Source: Gammaproteobacteria bacterium (GTDB lineage Bacteria; Pseudomonadota; Gammaproteobacteria; GCA-001735895). Taken from it: a DNA stretch of 8,930 bases. The notes below the pieces were generated by a model that saw only the letters and a program-made list of their open reading frames with translations, had not been told where the DNA came from and did no database searches. Made by a program: the position numbers and the translations under genes. Below, piece after piece: positions 1 through 7,619 of this stretch. The DNA lies in NCBI GenBank assembly GCA_003645435.1, contig QNFD01000092.1:1-8930 (forward strand), given 5' to 3'. Each line of letters opens with the position of its first letter. The first letter of the stretch is position 1.

Positions 1-646
1 CATCGACCACGTAGGGTGCCACGATCGCCTGTGTCGGGCAGACATCGATGCAGGCGGTACAACGACCACAGTGGTTTTCGACCGGCTGGTCGATATCCAG
101 CTTCAGATCGGTGTAAATTTCTCCCAGGAAAAACCAGGAACCATGATCACGATGCAGAATATTGCTGTGTTTGCCCTGCCATCCTATGCCGGCTTTGGCC
201 GCCAGCGCCTTTTCCAGTACCGGGGCGCTATCGGTAAACACCCGGTAACCCATATCTTCTACCAGCTCTGAAATTCGTGTCGCAAGGCGTTGCAGGCGCT
301 TGCGCATTAACTTGTGATAGTCTCGTCCCAGGGCATAGCGTGAAACGTAGGCCAGTTCACCGTGATCGATCAGGTCGACTGGCCAACTGCCTTCTTCGAT
401 GCGGTAGTCGAGCCGGACACAGATGACAGACAGTGTGTCAGGGACCATTAGTTCCGGATTCAATCTCTTTTCAAGGTTTCGAGCCATATACGACATCTCG
501 CCATGATAGTTTTGCTCGATCCATTTCACATAGTTTGCGTGATGCGAATCCAGCCGGGTATCGGTAATCCCCACTTGCTGAAAGCCGAGATCGAGGCCGA
601 TATTTTTAATCTGCTGGTTTAAGGCGGACTGGGCGGAAATTTTCAT
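1..646 (-). CDS. queG: Epoxyqueuosine reductase QueG, N-terminal 215 residues (3' end beyond the left edge)
   Basis: QueG is a cytoplasmic cobalamin- and 4Fe-4S-dependent enzyme that reduces epoxyqueuosine to queuosine in the wobble position of GUN-anticodon tRNAs, the last step of queuosine synthesis. The visible part has the family's N-terminal cobalamin-binding region, the motif TDSAPVLEKALAAKAGIGW at residues 138-156 (D139 is the likely catalytic acid) and the beginning of the ferredoxin-like cluster, CGRCTACIDVCPTQAI at 193-208, with all four cysteines C193, C196, C199 and C203. The second cluster and the C-terminal repeats lie off the window. The ATG at 644-646 is fixed by an in-frame TAG directly before it; no strong Shine-Dalgarno is visible. 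It is divergent from crcB across 115 bp. The reading frame is intact throughout and there is no sign of decay. Confidence 0.95.
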   Translation of the reverse strand, partial: MKISAQSALNQQIKNIGLDLGFQQVGITDTRLDSHHANYVKWIEQNYHGEMSYMARNLEKRLNPELMVPDTLSVICVRLDYRIEEGSWPVDLIDHGELAYVSRYALGRDYHKLMRKRLQRLATRISELVEDMGYRVFTDSAPVLEKALAAKAGIGWQGKHSNILHRDHGSWFFLGEIYTDLKLDIDQPVENHCGRCTACIDVCPTQAIVAPYVVD

Positions 647-761
647 CTAATTCGATCTACGGGAGTCATAGCGGATAGCTTTGTCCGGCTAAATAACCGG
701 GGTTGTCGGGTGCATATTTCAAAACGATCAGTACAATATCGTATTTTTACCGAAACCTGAA
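647..761. promoter_or_regulatory. Divergent queG/crcB intergenic region
   Basis: This 115-bp stretch must hold the start signals for both queG (minus) and crcB (plus). A TACAAT at 732-737 resembles a sigma-70 -10 box for crcB, but I see no convincing -35 at normal spacing (a TTGTCG at 703-708 is about 23 bp away). A short CCGG-N8-CCGG inverted repeat lies near 685-700. I see no fluoride riboswitch-like sequence ahead of crcB. Confidence 0.4.
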
Positions 762-2451
<1,690 letters not shown>

Positions 2452-2494
2452 GCAACTATACTAACGGGAGTATTTACGAGTAAGCCGGTGATTT

Positions 2495-2845
2495 ATGAAA
2501 TGGATCCTAATGCTGTCAGGAGCGGCTCTGGTCATAGCTGCGTCGCTTTCGTTTACCATTCTCAAAGGTGATGATGGAGAGCCACTTCTCAGTTTTTCTG
2601 ACATTAAAGTACCGGAAGTTGACCTGGAGAATATTTTTATAATGAATATGCTGGAAAGCTGGTGGGTTTCAAGTTCAGAATTACCCAGGGCCGAAAGTAC
2701 TATTTACCAATGGACCGATACGGAGGGCAATCTGCAATTTAGCAATAGCCCGCCACCCACAGGTATCGAATACACGGAGAAGAAGTATGACCCTAATGAA
2801 AACGTGATTCCGGCTGTGAGCACCGATTCGAACGATGCCAACTAA
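2495..2845 (+). CDS. Small membrane-anchored DUF4124-type protein, ending at a possibly premature TAA
   Basis: Function unknown. Residues 4-23 form a hydrophobic N-terminal segment, either an uncleaved signal anchor or a signal peptide, so the rest is probably periplasmic. Residues 68-90, with IYQWTDTEGNLQFSNSPPP, match the pattern of the DUF4124 family (Y-x-W-x-D-x-x-G-x-x-x-[FY]-S-[DN]-x-P-P), found at the N-termini of many small proteobacterial envelope proteins. The start is fixed by an in-frame TGA six bases upstream; GGTGA at 2487-2491 is a possible close-spaced Shine-Dalgarno. The TAA at 2843-2845 is suspicious because the same frame continues for 40 protein-like codons, so this may be a truncated gene or a readthrough product. 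It lies between serS and skp in an apparent same-strand transcript. Confidence 0.75.
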   Translation: MKWILMLSGAALVIAASLSFTILKGDDGEPLLSFSDIKVPEVDLENIFIMNMLESWWVSSSELPRAESTIYQWTDTEGNLQFSNSPPPTGIEYTEKKYDPNENVIPAVSTDSNDAN

Positions 2846-2968
2846 TATGGCGATGCCGACAGTATATTTTCACCTGGAGTCATTGAAAAGTTGTTCAAAG
2901 ACGCGAATAATGTCGATCAGTCACAAACTAAGCGAAAAAATAACCTGGATGCCGTACTCGGCCAATAA
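2846..2968 (+). pseudogene. In-frame C-terminal extension of the DUF4124-type gene after its TAA
   Basis: After the TAA at 2843-2845 the same frame stays open for 40 codons and ends at TAA 2966-2968, just before the ribosome-binding region of skp. The peptide includes SPGVIEKLFKDANNV and then a Lys/Arg/Asn-rich amphipathic stretch. As I recall the family, DUF4124 proteins often end with a similar SPxGIxxLxxDAxNV-type segment, so I read this as the original C-terminus cut off by one substitution. Stop-codon readthrough or a sequence error would look the same. No start codon with a ribosome-binding site is seen for separate translation. Confidence 0.6.
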
Positions 2969-2977
2969 GAGAGAACT

Positions 2978-3472
2978 ATGAGTTTATTAAAATTTACACC
3001 AATTTTATTATGTTTCGTTGCATTATCCGCTAATGCAGCGGGTAAATCCGCTTTTATCAATCCCTCGATAATTATCGAGCAGGCGCCGCAGGCTGTCGCG
3101 GCGTCAAAAGCGCTGGAGCAGGAATTTAGTCAACGCGACAATGCCCTGCGCGCCGCAGCCGGTGAAATTCAGGAATTAGAAAAAAGCTATCGAAACGATA
3201 GTGCGATCATGAGTGCCGATCAAAGAAAAAAAGTGGAAGACGAAATTGTTCAGAAAAAACGTAAATTTCAGTTTGACCAGCAATCGATTAACCAGGATTT
3301 GCAGAAACGGCGCCAGCAAGTATTACAGGGACTGCAAAAGACGATCTCGATCGTGATACGCAAATATGGCAAGGAAAACGGTTATGACTTCATATTCACG
3401 GAAGGTGTGGCTTACGCAAGTGAAGAAGTCGATATTACCGATGAAATCCTGAAGGAACTGGCCAAACAATAA
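2978..3472 (+). CDS. skp: OmpH/Skp family periplasmic chaperone
   Basis: Skp is a trimeric, tentacle-shaped holdase that keeps outer-membrane proteins soluble in the periplasm on their way to the BAM complex. The 164-residue precursor has a Sec signal peptide with a hydrophobic core at about 6-17 and likely cleavage after SANA (residue 20). The mature part begins with the conserved strand SAFINPSIIIEQAP, continues with long Lys/Gln/Glu-rich helices (about 40-130), which are the coiled-coil tentacles, and closes with YGKENGYDFIFTEGVAYAS and VDITDEILKEL, both typical of the family. GAGAG just upstream can serve as ribosome-binding site. It follows the DUF4124-type gene and is closed by a strong hairpin. 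The usual neighbours bamA and lpxD are not present here, so it may be a relocated gene or a second copy. Confidence 0.9.
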   Translation: MSLLKFTPILLCFVALSANAAGKSAFINPSIIIEQAPQAVAASKALEQEFSQRDNALRAAAGEIQELEKSYRNDSAIMSADQRKKVEDEIVQKKRKFQFDQQSINQDLQKRRQQVLQGLQKTISIVIRKYGKENGYDFIFTEGVAYASEEVDITDEILKELAKQ

Positions 3473-3477
3473 TTAGT

Positions 3478-3508
3478 GGTCACCGGGCTAACCCGGTGAC
3501 CGTTTATT
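3478..3508 (+). terminator. Hairpin terminator after skp
   Basis: GGTCACCGGG (3478-3487), a CTAA loop and CCCGGTGACC (3492-3501) form a perfect 10-bp stem, followed by GTTTATT. It begins 5 nt after the skp stop. The T-run is short, so termination may be partial. The stem itself is symmetric, but the sequence beyond it on the minus side is not T-rich, so it fits the plus-strand cluster better than rne. Confidence 0.7.
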
Positions 3509-3575
3509 GCAAATCTGGTAATACGAACCTGTTTATATAAAAACTGGGCTTGCTTTATTAATCAATTATTAATAA

Positions 3576-6107
3576 TTAGTCCTCGGTACCACTTTTCAAT
3601 GCCTCGGCAGGGGCCCCGGCGGTTTCAGTCTTCTTGGCCTGCGCTGAAGGGGTATGACTGGAACTGCCTTGAATCGGCCTCTCAGTTACATTCGCTGGTG
3701 CTTCGGCCTTTTTCTCAGGCGAATTAACAGTATTATTTTCTGATTTAGGTTCGACCGATTTAGATTCAACAGGCTTGGCTTCAACTGGTTTAGCTGCAAC
3801 GGGCTTATCCTCGCCAGGCTTAGCTTCAACTGTTTTGGTTTCAACAGGTCTGGCTTCAACTGCCCTGGCTTTAACTGAATCGGTTTCGACAGATCTGGAC
3901 TCGGCCGATTTAGACTCAACAGCTTTATTTCCACCCTGCACGGAGTTGGTTGCATTTGTTTTAGTCTGTTCGGATTTAGCCTCGGTCTGTACTGGAGTCG
4001 CATCCTTGTTGCTGGTCGGTTCGGGAGACTGCTTCGCTTCAACCTGTCGCTTGTCTACAGTCTCTGCCTGCGGCTGGGACGACTGTTCGGGTTTCCCTTC
4101 CTGATTTTCGCGAGGGCGGCGATTGCCGGAACGATTTTGTCGATTCGACGAACGATTACCTCTAGACCTTTTAGGTCGCGATGCATTGCTTTGCCTGCTA
4201 TCGTCACTTTCCTGTTTTTTACTCGAACCCTGTTCGTTGTCGGATTTAGCGGATGTCTGTTTATCAACATTGGCATTCCTGTTCGTCGCATTGGTACGGT
4301 TGCGATTCTGGTTGCCGCGATTTCTGTTACGTTGGTTACGGTTGCGATTTTGGTTGCCGCGATTACCAGAGCTCTTTTTGGCTGCCGGCTTTTCTGGCTC
4401 TGATTCACCTTTGCCAAACAGGGCATCAAACATCCTGCGAAAAATACCCGGCTTAGCGGCAACTTGTATTGGTGGTGCTGCGGGTGGCTTTTGTGCCGGT
4501 GGTTCGATGTGTTGTACGGCTGCAATTTCACCTGGGGTCGTCTGAACGCTGGTAATATCAACTAAATCGACTCCTTCTTCTTCGGTGGTCAATTCGTAGG
4601 ATTTCTTGTAATTCGACTCGTGACGATGAGTATCGTTGTCCTTTACTCGTTCGATATGGAAATGAGGCGTTTCGAGATTAATGTCGGGAATTACTACAAC
4701 ATGAACATTACGCCGCTGTTCGATTGCGTCGATCTTGTCGCGCTTTTCATTCAGCAGGTAGGTCGCACATTCGACCGGTATTTTGGCCAGTATTTTGCCG
4801 GTACTATCCTTTAATGACTCTTCTTCGAGTAATCGCAGCACTGCCAGTGAGAGTGATTCGATATCGCGAATCGTTCCCTGGCCGCTGCAACGAGGGCATA
4901 CAATCTGACTGGACTCACCCAACGATGGGCGCAGGCGTTGTCGAGACATTTCGAGTAAACCGAAACGGGAAATTCGTCCGATCTGAACCCTGGCACGGTC
5001 GTCGTACACCGCGTTACGTAATCTGGATTCGACCTCGCGTTGATTTTTGTTTTGCATCATGTCGATAAAATCGATGACTATGAGGCCACCCAGGTCGCGT
5101 ATTCGCAGTTGCCGTGCGATTTCATCTGCCGCTTCGACATTGGTAAGCTTTGCGGTGTCTTCGATATCGCTACCCTTGGTGGCGCGCGCGGAGTTTACAT
5201 CGATAGAGGTCAGGGCCTCGGTATGGTCGATGACAATAGCGCCGCCTGAGGGCAGGGTGACCTCTCGAGAAAACGCTGATTCGATCTGCGTTTCTATTTG
5301 ATAACGATTGAATAGGGGCAGTTTATCGTCAAATTTCTTTAACTTGCTGAGTGTATTCGGCATCACCATCGACATGAAGTCGTGGGCCTGATCATAAGCC
5401 TGTTGTGAATCGATTAAAATTTCACCGATGTCGGATTTGTAATGATCACGCAGCGCGCGCACGACAATATCCGATTCCTGATAAATCAGGAAGGGTGCGG
5501 CTTTTTCGGCAGCGGCTTTTTCGATCGCAACCCATACCTGGTTCAGGTAGTCGAGATCCCATTGCATTTCTTCGGTAGAGCGGCCAACGCCAGCGGTGCG
5601 CACGATGACACCCATACCATCGGGCATGGTAATTTCGGATAAGACCTTTTTGACCGAATCACGGTCCTCGCCCTCGATACGGCGGGAGACGCCGCCGGCC
5701 CTGGGGTTTTGTGGCATTGCCACCAGAAAGCGACCGGCAAGGCTGATAAAACTGGTGAGGGCTGCGCCCTTGTTACCGCGTTCTTCCTTTTCGATCTGGA
5801 CTATTATTTCCTGGTCGACTTTAATTGCGTCCTTGATCGAAAGCTTGCCGCCTTCGTCATCGACGCCGTCTTTATAATAGAGTTTGGATATTTCCTTGAA
5901 CGGCAGGAATCCGTGCCGATCCGCGCCATAATTGACGAACGCCGCCTCGAGGCTGGGTTCAATACGGGTTATTTTAGCCTTGTATATATTGGATTTTTTC
6001 TGTTCTCTGGATGGGACTTCGATATCGAGATCGTACATGCGTTGGCCATCGACCATCGCCACCCGTAGTTCTTCCGCCTGTGTGGCGTTGATTAGTATAC
6101 GTTTCAT
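3576..6107 (-). CDS. rne: Ribonuclease E
   Basis: RNase E is the endonuclease that starts most mRNA decay and processes rRNA and tRNA precursors; its C-terminal half scaffolds the degradosome at the inner membrane. The catalytic half matches E. coli residue for residue: an S1 domain at about 35-125, catalytic D303 (SIDVNSARATKG) and D346 (VIDFID), and Zn-link C404 and C407 (CPRCSGQG). This register supports the chosen ATG; AAGG 11 nt upstream is a weak Shine-Dalgarno. The C-terminal half is disordered: an amphipathic helix KPGIFRRMFDALFGKG at 552-567 is the likely membrane anchor, 581-606 and 645-668 are Arg/Asn-rich RNA-binding tracts, and 730-789 is twelve tandem pentapeptides. Partner-binding sites for enolase or PNPase are not recognisable. 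At 843 residues it is shorter than the E. coli protein (1061). It is convergent with skp and divergent from rluC. Confidence 0.97.
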   Translation of the reverse strand: MKRILINATQAEELRVAMVDGQRMYDLDIEVPSREQKKSNIYKAKITRIEPSLEAAFVNYGADRHGFLPFKEISKLYYKDGVDDEGGKLSIKDAIKVDQEIIVQIEKEERGNKGAALTSFISLAGRFLVAMPQNPRAGGVSRRIEGEDRDSVKKVLSEITMPDGMGVIVRTAGVGRSTEEMQWDLDYLNQVWVAIEKAAAEKAAPFLIYQESDIVVRALRDHYKSDIGEILIDSQQAYDQAHDFMSMVMPNTLSKLKKFDDKLPLFNRYQIETQIESAFSREVTLPSGGAIVIDHTEALTSIDVNSARATKGSDIEDTAKLTNVEAADEIARQLRIRDLGGLIVIDFIDMMQNKNQREVESRLRNAVYDDRARVQIGRISRFGLLEMSRQRLRPSLGESSQIVCPRCSGQGTIRDIESLSLAVLRLLEEESLKDSTGKILAKIPVECATYLLNEKRDKIDAIEQRRNVHVVVIPDINLETPHFHIERVKDNDTHRHESNYKKSYELTTEEEGVDLVDITSVQTTPGEIAAVQHIEPPAQKPPAAPPIQVAAKPGIFRRMFDALFGKGESEPEKPAAKKSSGNRGNQNRNRNQRNRNRGNQNRNRTNATNRNANVDKQTSAKSDNEQGSSKKQESDDSRQSNASRPKRSRGNRSSNRQNRSGNRRPRENQEGKPEQSSQPQAETVDKRQVEAKQSPEPTSNKDATPVQTEAKSEQTKTNATNSVQGGNKAVESKSAESRSVETDSVKARAVEARPVETKTVEAKPGEDKPVAAKPVEAKPVESKSVEPKSENNTVNSPEKKAEAPANVTERPIQGSSSHTPSAQAKKTETAGAPAEALKSGTED
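3741..3920 (-). repeat. Twelve tandem 15-bp units encoding VExKP-like pentapeptides in RNase E
   Basis: Residues 730-789 of RNase E divide exactly into twelve five-residue units: VESKS, AESRS, VETDS, VKARA, VEARP, VETKT, VEAKP, GEDKP, VAAKP, VEAKP, VESKS, VEPKS. Each is 15 bp. Most keep Val-Glu at positions 1-2 and Lys or Arg at position 4, giving a mixed-charge disordered tract. The copies have diverged in sequence, so it is not a recent expansion. Confidence 0.9.
4295..4364 (-). repeat. Near-identical 28-bp direct repeat in the Arg/Asn-rich tract of rne
   Basis: The 28-bp segments 4295-4322 and 4337-4364 differ at a single base and start 42 bp (14 codons) apart. They encode the repeating Asn-Arg-Gly-Asn-Gln-Asn-Arg-Asn-Arg pattern of RNase E residues 582-604. 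The in-frame period suggests a slippage or unequal-crossover duplication within the RNA-binding tract. Confidence 0.85.
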
Positions 6108-6474
6108 TTAAAATTCTGCCTTGAATAGAAGGCCTGGTACGGTGTGTTTCTAGCTGTTCTGATGCGCTGTTTGCGCGCTCCGGTCTGTTGGCATCTGGTT
6201 TGTTTGGACCAGGGTGCCGCACGGGGTTGTCTGAACTGATACTCAGCTCAAAACTATTGATCAAAAAGAAGCTGTAAAAAAGACTGTACATAAGCCGGGA
6301 TAGTTATAGTGTAGTCCTGAGTGAAGTCTCCCTGATTGGAGATTTTTAGGACTTAATCTTATTAGAAAACAAACCTTTAACTCGTTTGTCCCCTATAAAA
6401 ATTTGTTTTGGTAGTGTATTGCCAGTGCATAAGGCATTACAATGCTACGCGCTTGAATATACCACACTTTATCG
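6108..6474. promoter_or_regulatory. Divergent rne/rluC intergenic region with rne leader
   Basis: This 367-bp gap holds no credible gene. By analogy with E. coli, where rne has a leader of about 360 nt through which RNase E represses its own message, most of it is probably rne 5' UTR. A weak minus-strand promoter candidate is TTGTAA (6437-6442 on the plus coordinates) and TACACT (6413-6418), spaced 18 bp, which would give a leader of about 300 nt. For rluC, TACAAT at 6438-6443 (plus) could be a -10 box, without a clear -35. A stem-loop at 6313-6353 is listed separately. Confidence 0.5.
6313..6353 (-). promoter_or_regulatory. Two-part stem-loop in the presumed rne leader
   Basis: On the minus strand AGTCCT pairs with AGGACT (6348-6353 with 6313-6318), and inside it TCTCC pairs with GGAGA (6338-6342 with 6327-6331) around a 6-nt loop, separated by an asymmetric internal loop. 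It lies about 205-245 nt before the rne ATG, so it would be in the leader if the promoter is farther upstream. Stem-loops in the rne leader mediate autoregulation in enterobacteria; a functional link here is inference. Confidence 0.4.
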
Positions 6475-7431
6475 GTGCTGCCATCCTTGAATACTAATAA
6501 TTCGCAAAAAACTGAAGTTGTTTTTGTCGAGGTCAACCACGCCCAGGTCAATCAGAGACTTGATAATTTTCTACTGAAAACACTCAAAAATGTACCGAAA
6601 TCACGGATATACAGAATCATCCGCAAGGGAGAGGTACGGGTAAACAAAAAGCGCTGTAAGCCCGATTATAAGCTTGGTATGGGTGACCTGGTAAGAATCC
6701 CGCCACTCAGGCTCGAGCAGCAGGATGATACCGAAATCTACATTCCAGTTAATCGTATCAATGACATAGAGAAAGCCATTTTATTTGAGAACAAACACCT
6801 GTTGGTGATCGATAAACCGACTGGTCTGGCGGTTCATTCGGGTACCGGAATCAGCTTCGGGGTTATTGATATTATGCGGCGTATGCGACCTCAAACTGAA
6901 ATAGAGCTGGTGCACCGGCTAGATCGGGATACCAGTGGTTGCCTGCTACTGGCTAAACATCGGCAGTCATTACTGGCGATGCAGGCCTGCATGCAAAACA
7001 ATAGTTTGAAAAAAACTTATGTTGCCGTGGTCAAGGGTAGATGGCCGAAACATAAACAGGAATTAACCCATGCACTCAAGAAAACAACCCTGGCCAATGG
7101 TGAGCGCCGCGTCTATGTTGATGTCGCTGGGCAAAAAGCCCTGACCCGGATTACACAGATAGATCCTGGTGATGATTTTAGTCACTTAACGATTCAAATT
7201 CTAACCGGTCGTACCCATCAAATTCGTGTTCACTGCCAGTTTGAAGGACATGAAATTGCAGGTGACAGCAAATACGGGGATGCGAAATTCAACAAATTGA
7301 TGAAAAAAAGAGGAGCAGGGCGTTTGATGCTTCACGCTAGCAGGCTTGAGTTGCCCAGTACTGATTTCAGCCAAGAGATAGTAATTAACGCTGATTTACC
7401 CGCCGCCTTCGAAAATCTCGTTAAAAAATAA
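6475..7431 (+). CDS. rluC: 23S rRNA pseudouridine synthase RluC
   Basis: RluC isomerises uridines 955, 2504 and 2580 (E. coli numbering) of 23S rRNA to pseudouridine. The protein has an N-terminal S4 RNA-binding domain (about 26-85, with VPKSRIYRIIRKGEVRVNKKR at 40-60) and a RluA-family catalytic domain with HRLDRDTSG at 147-155; D150 is the catalytic aspartate. GRTHQIRVH and the C-terminal LMLHASRLELP are also typical. At 318 residues the length is normal. The divergent rne/rluC arrangement is a gammaproteobacterial hallmark and separates it from RluD and RluA. The start is uncertain: an in-frame TGA at 6454-6456 leaves only GTG 6475 or TTG 6487 ahead of the conserved region, neither with a Shine-Dalgarno; GTG is chosen. 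The stop TAA overlaps an ATG (TAATG) that was probably the former start of the next gene. Confidence 0.93.
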   Translation: MLPSLNTNNSQKTEVVFVEVNHAQVNQRLDNFLLKTLKNVPKSRIYRIIRKGEVRVNKKRCKPDYKLGMGDLVRIPPLRLEQQDDTEIYIPVNRINDIEKAILFENKHLLVIDKPTGLAVHSGTGISFGVIDIMRRMRPQTEIELVHRLDRDTSGCLLLAKHRQSLLAMQACMQNNSLKKTYVAVVKGRWPKHKQELTHALKKTTLANGERRVYVDVAGQKALTRITQIDPGDDFSHLTIQILTGRTHQIRVHCQFEGHEIAGDSKYGDAKFNKLMKKRGAGRLMLHASRLELPSTDFSQEIVINADLPAAFENLVKK

Positions 7432-7604
7432 TGTCTAGCCCGCATTTCTCACCACAGTTCGTTGCGAGACGGCGAAAGGCCGCGCCCTGCATGTCTTTCG
7501 CGACCGAAGAGTGCGCAGGCATAGTCGACACTATGTTTAGCGCTATGACCGAGCTAAAGTCATGCAGGGTGTGGCATAGCGTCGTCGCAGTAGAAGGGTG
7601 GTGA
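7431..7604 (+). other. 57-codon open frame from the former HAD start through the element
   Basis: The ATG at 7431-7433 overlaps the last base of the rluC stop. It opens a frame through the entire element, ending at TGA 7602-7604, 3 nt before the ATG at 7608. The peptide (56 residues, starting MSSPHFSPQF) resembles nothing I know and is probably not a functional protein. Its position would allow ribosomes finishing rluC to restart, pass through the element and restart again on the HAD gene. Confidence 0.4.
7434..7455 (+). repeat. Left terminal inverted repeat of the element (with CTAG)
   Basis: This 22-bp sequence is the perfect reverse complement of 7598-7619. It begins 3 nt after the rluC stop codon, so rluC itself is undamaged. 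The outermost pair (T7434 with A7619) is probably host sequence that matches by chance. Confidence 0.9.
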
Positions 7605-7618
7605 GAAATGCGGGCTAG
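7435..7618. mobile_element. MITE-like non-autonomous element flanked by CTAG
   Basis: CTAG (7435-7438) and CTAG (7615-7618) flank a 176-bp element (7439-7614) whose first and last 17 bp are perfect inverted repeats, CCCGCATTTCTCACCAC and its complement. Counting the CTAGs and one more base on each side, the inverted repeat is 22 bp. Inside, CCCTGCATG (7485-7493) pairs with CATGCAGGG (7561-7569), continued by CTTT/AAAG, and CATAGT/ACTATG (7520-7535) forms a hairpin, so the whole element can fold on itself. It has no transposase gene. Deleting the element and one CTAG rebuilds an in-frame start for the next gene, which supports CTAG as the 4-bp target duplication. The parent IS family cannot be told here. 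Confidence 0.85.
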
Positions 7619-7619
7619 A
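7598..7619 (-). repeat. Right terminal inverted repeat, carrying the HAD gene's start codon
   Basis: Perfect reverse complement of 7434-7455. Read on the plus strand it contains GGTGAGAAATG, so the ATG at 7608 and the next three codons (Met-Arg-Ala-Arg, 7608-7619) lie in this repeat. AGAAGGG at 7592-7598, reaching from the element interior into the repeat, is a plausible Shine-Dalgarno about 9-10 nt before the ATG. Confidence 0.9.

Noticed and set aside
16..271. Small plus-strand open frames near the left edge
   Set aside because: They lie antisense to queG, whose reading frame and iron-sulfur motif are unmistakable.
647..761. Fluoride riboswitch ahead of crcB
   Set aside because: I looked for the conserved GGxGATGG and CTGATG-like landmarks and pseudoknot pairing and did not find them in the 115-bp gap.
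3540..3575. AT-rich inverted repeat after the rne stop as its terminator
   Set aside because: ATTAAT/ATTAAT pairing is AT-only and short, too weak to call a terminator.
3741..3920. CRISPR-like array
   Set aside because: The 15-bp period is purely codon-based, continuous and in frame with RNase E; there are no spacers.
3775..4545. Long plus-strand open frames opposite the C-terminal half of rne (3775-4104, 4123-4545)
   Set aside because: They are the antisense of the low-complexity repeat tracts, with compositions dominated by Leu/Ser/Thr or Leu/Arg/Phe, no ribosome-binding sites and no recognisable domain.
5974..6291. Minus-strand 105-residue frame overlapping the rne start
   Set aside because: It overlaps the conserved rne N-terminus out of frame and has no family features; the upstream part is more likely rne leader.
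7434..7619. Rho-independent terminator or integron attC site as an explanation for the inverted repeat
   Set aside because: The arms are far apart with no T-run after them, there are no attC core sites, and the terminal repeats with CTAG and the rebuilt junction fit a transposable element much better.
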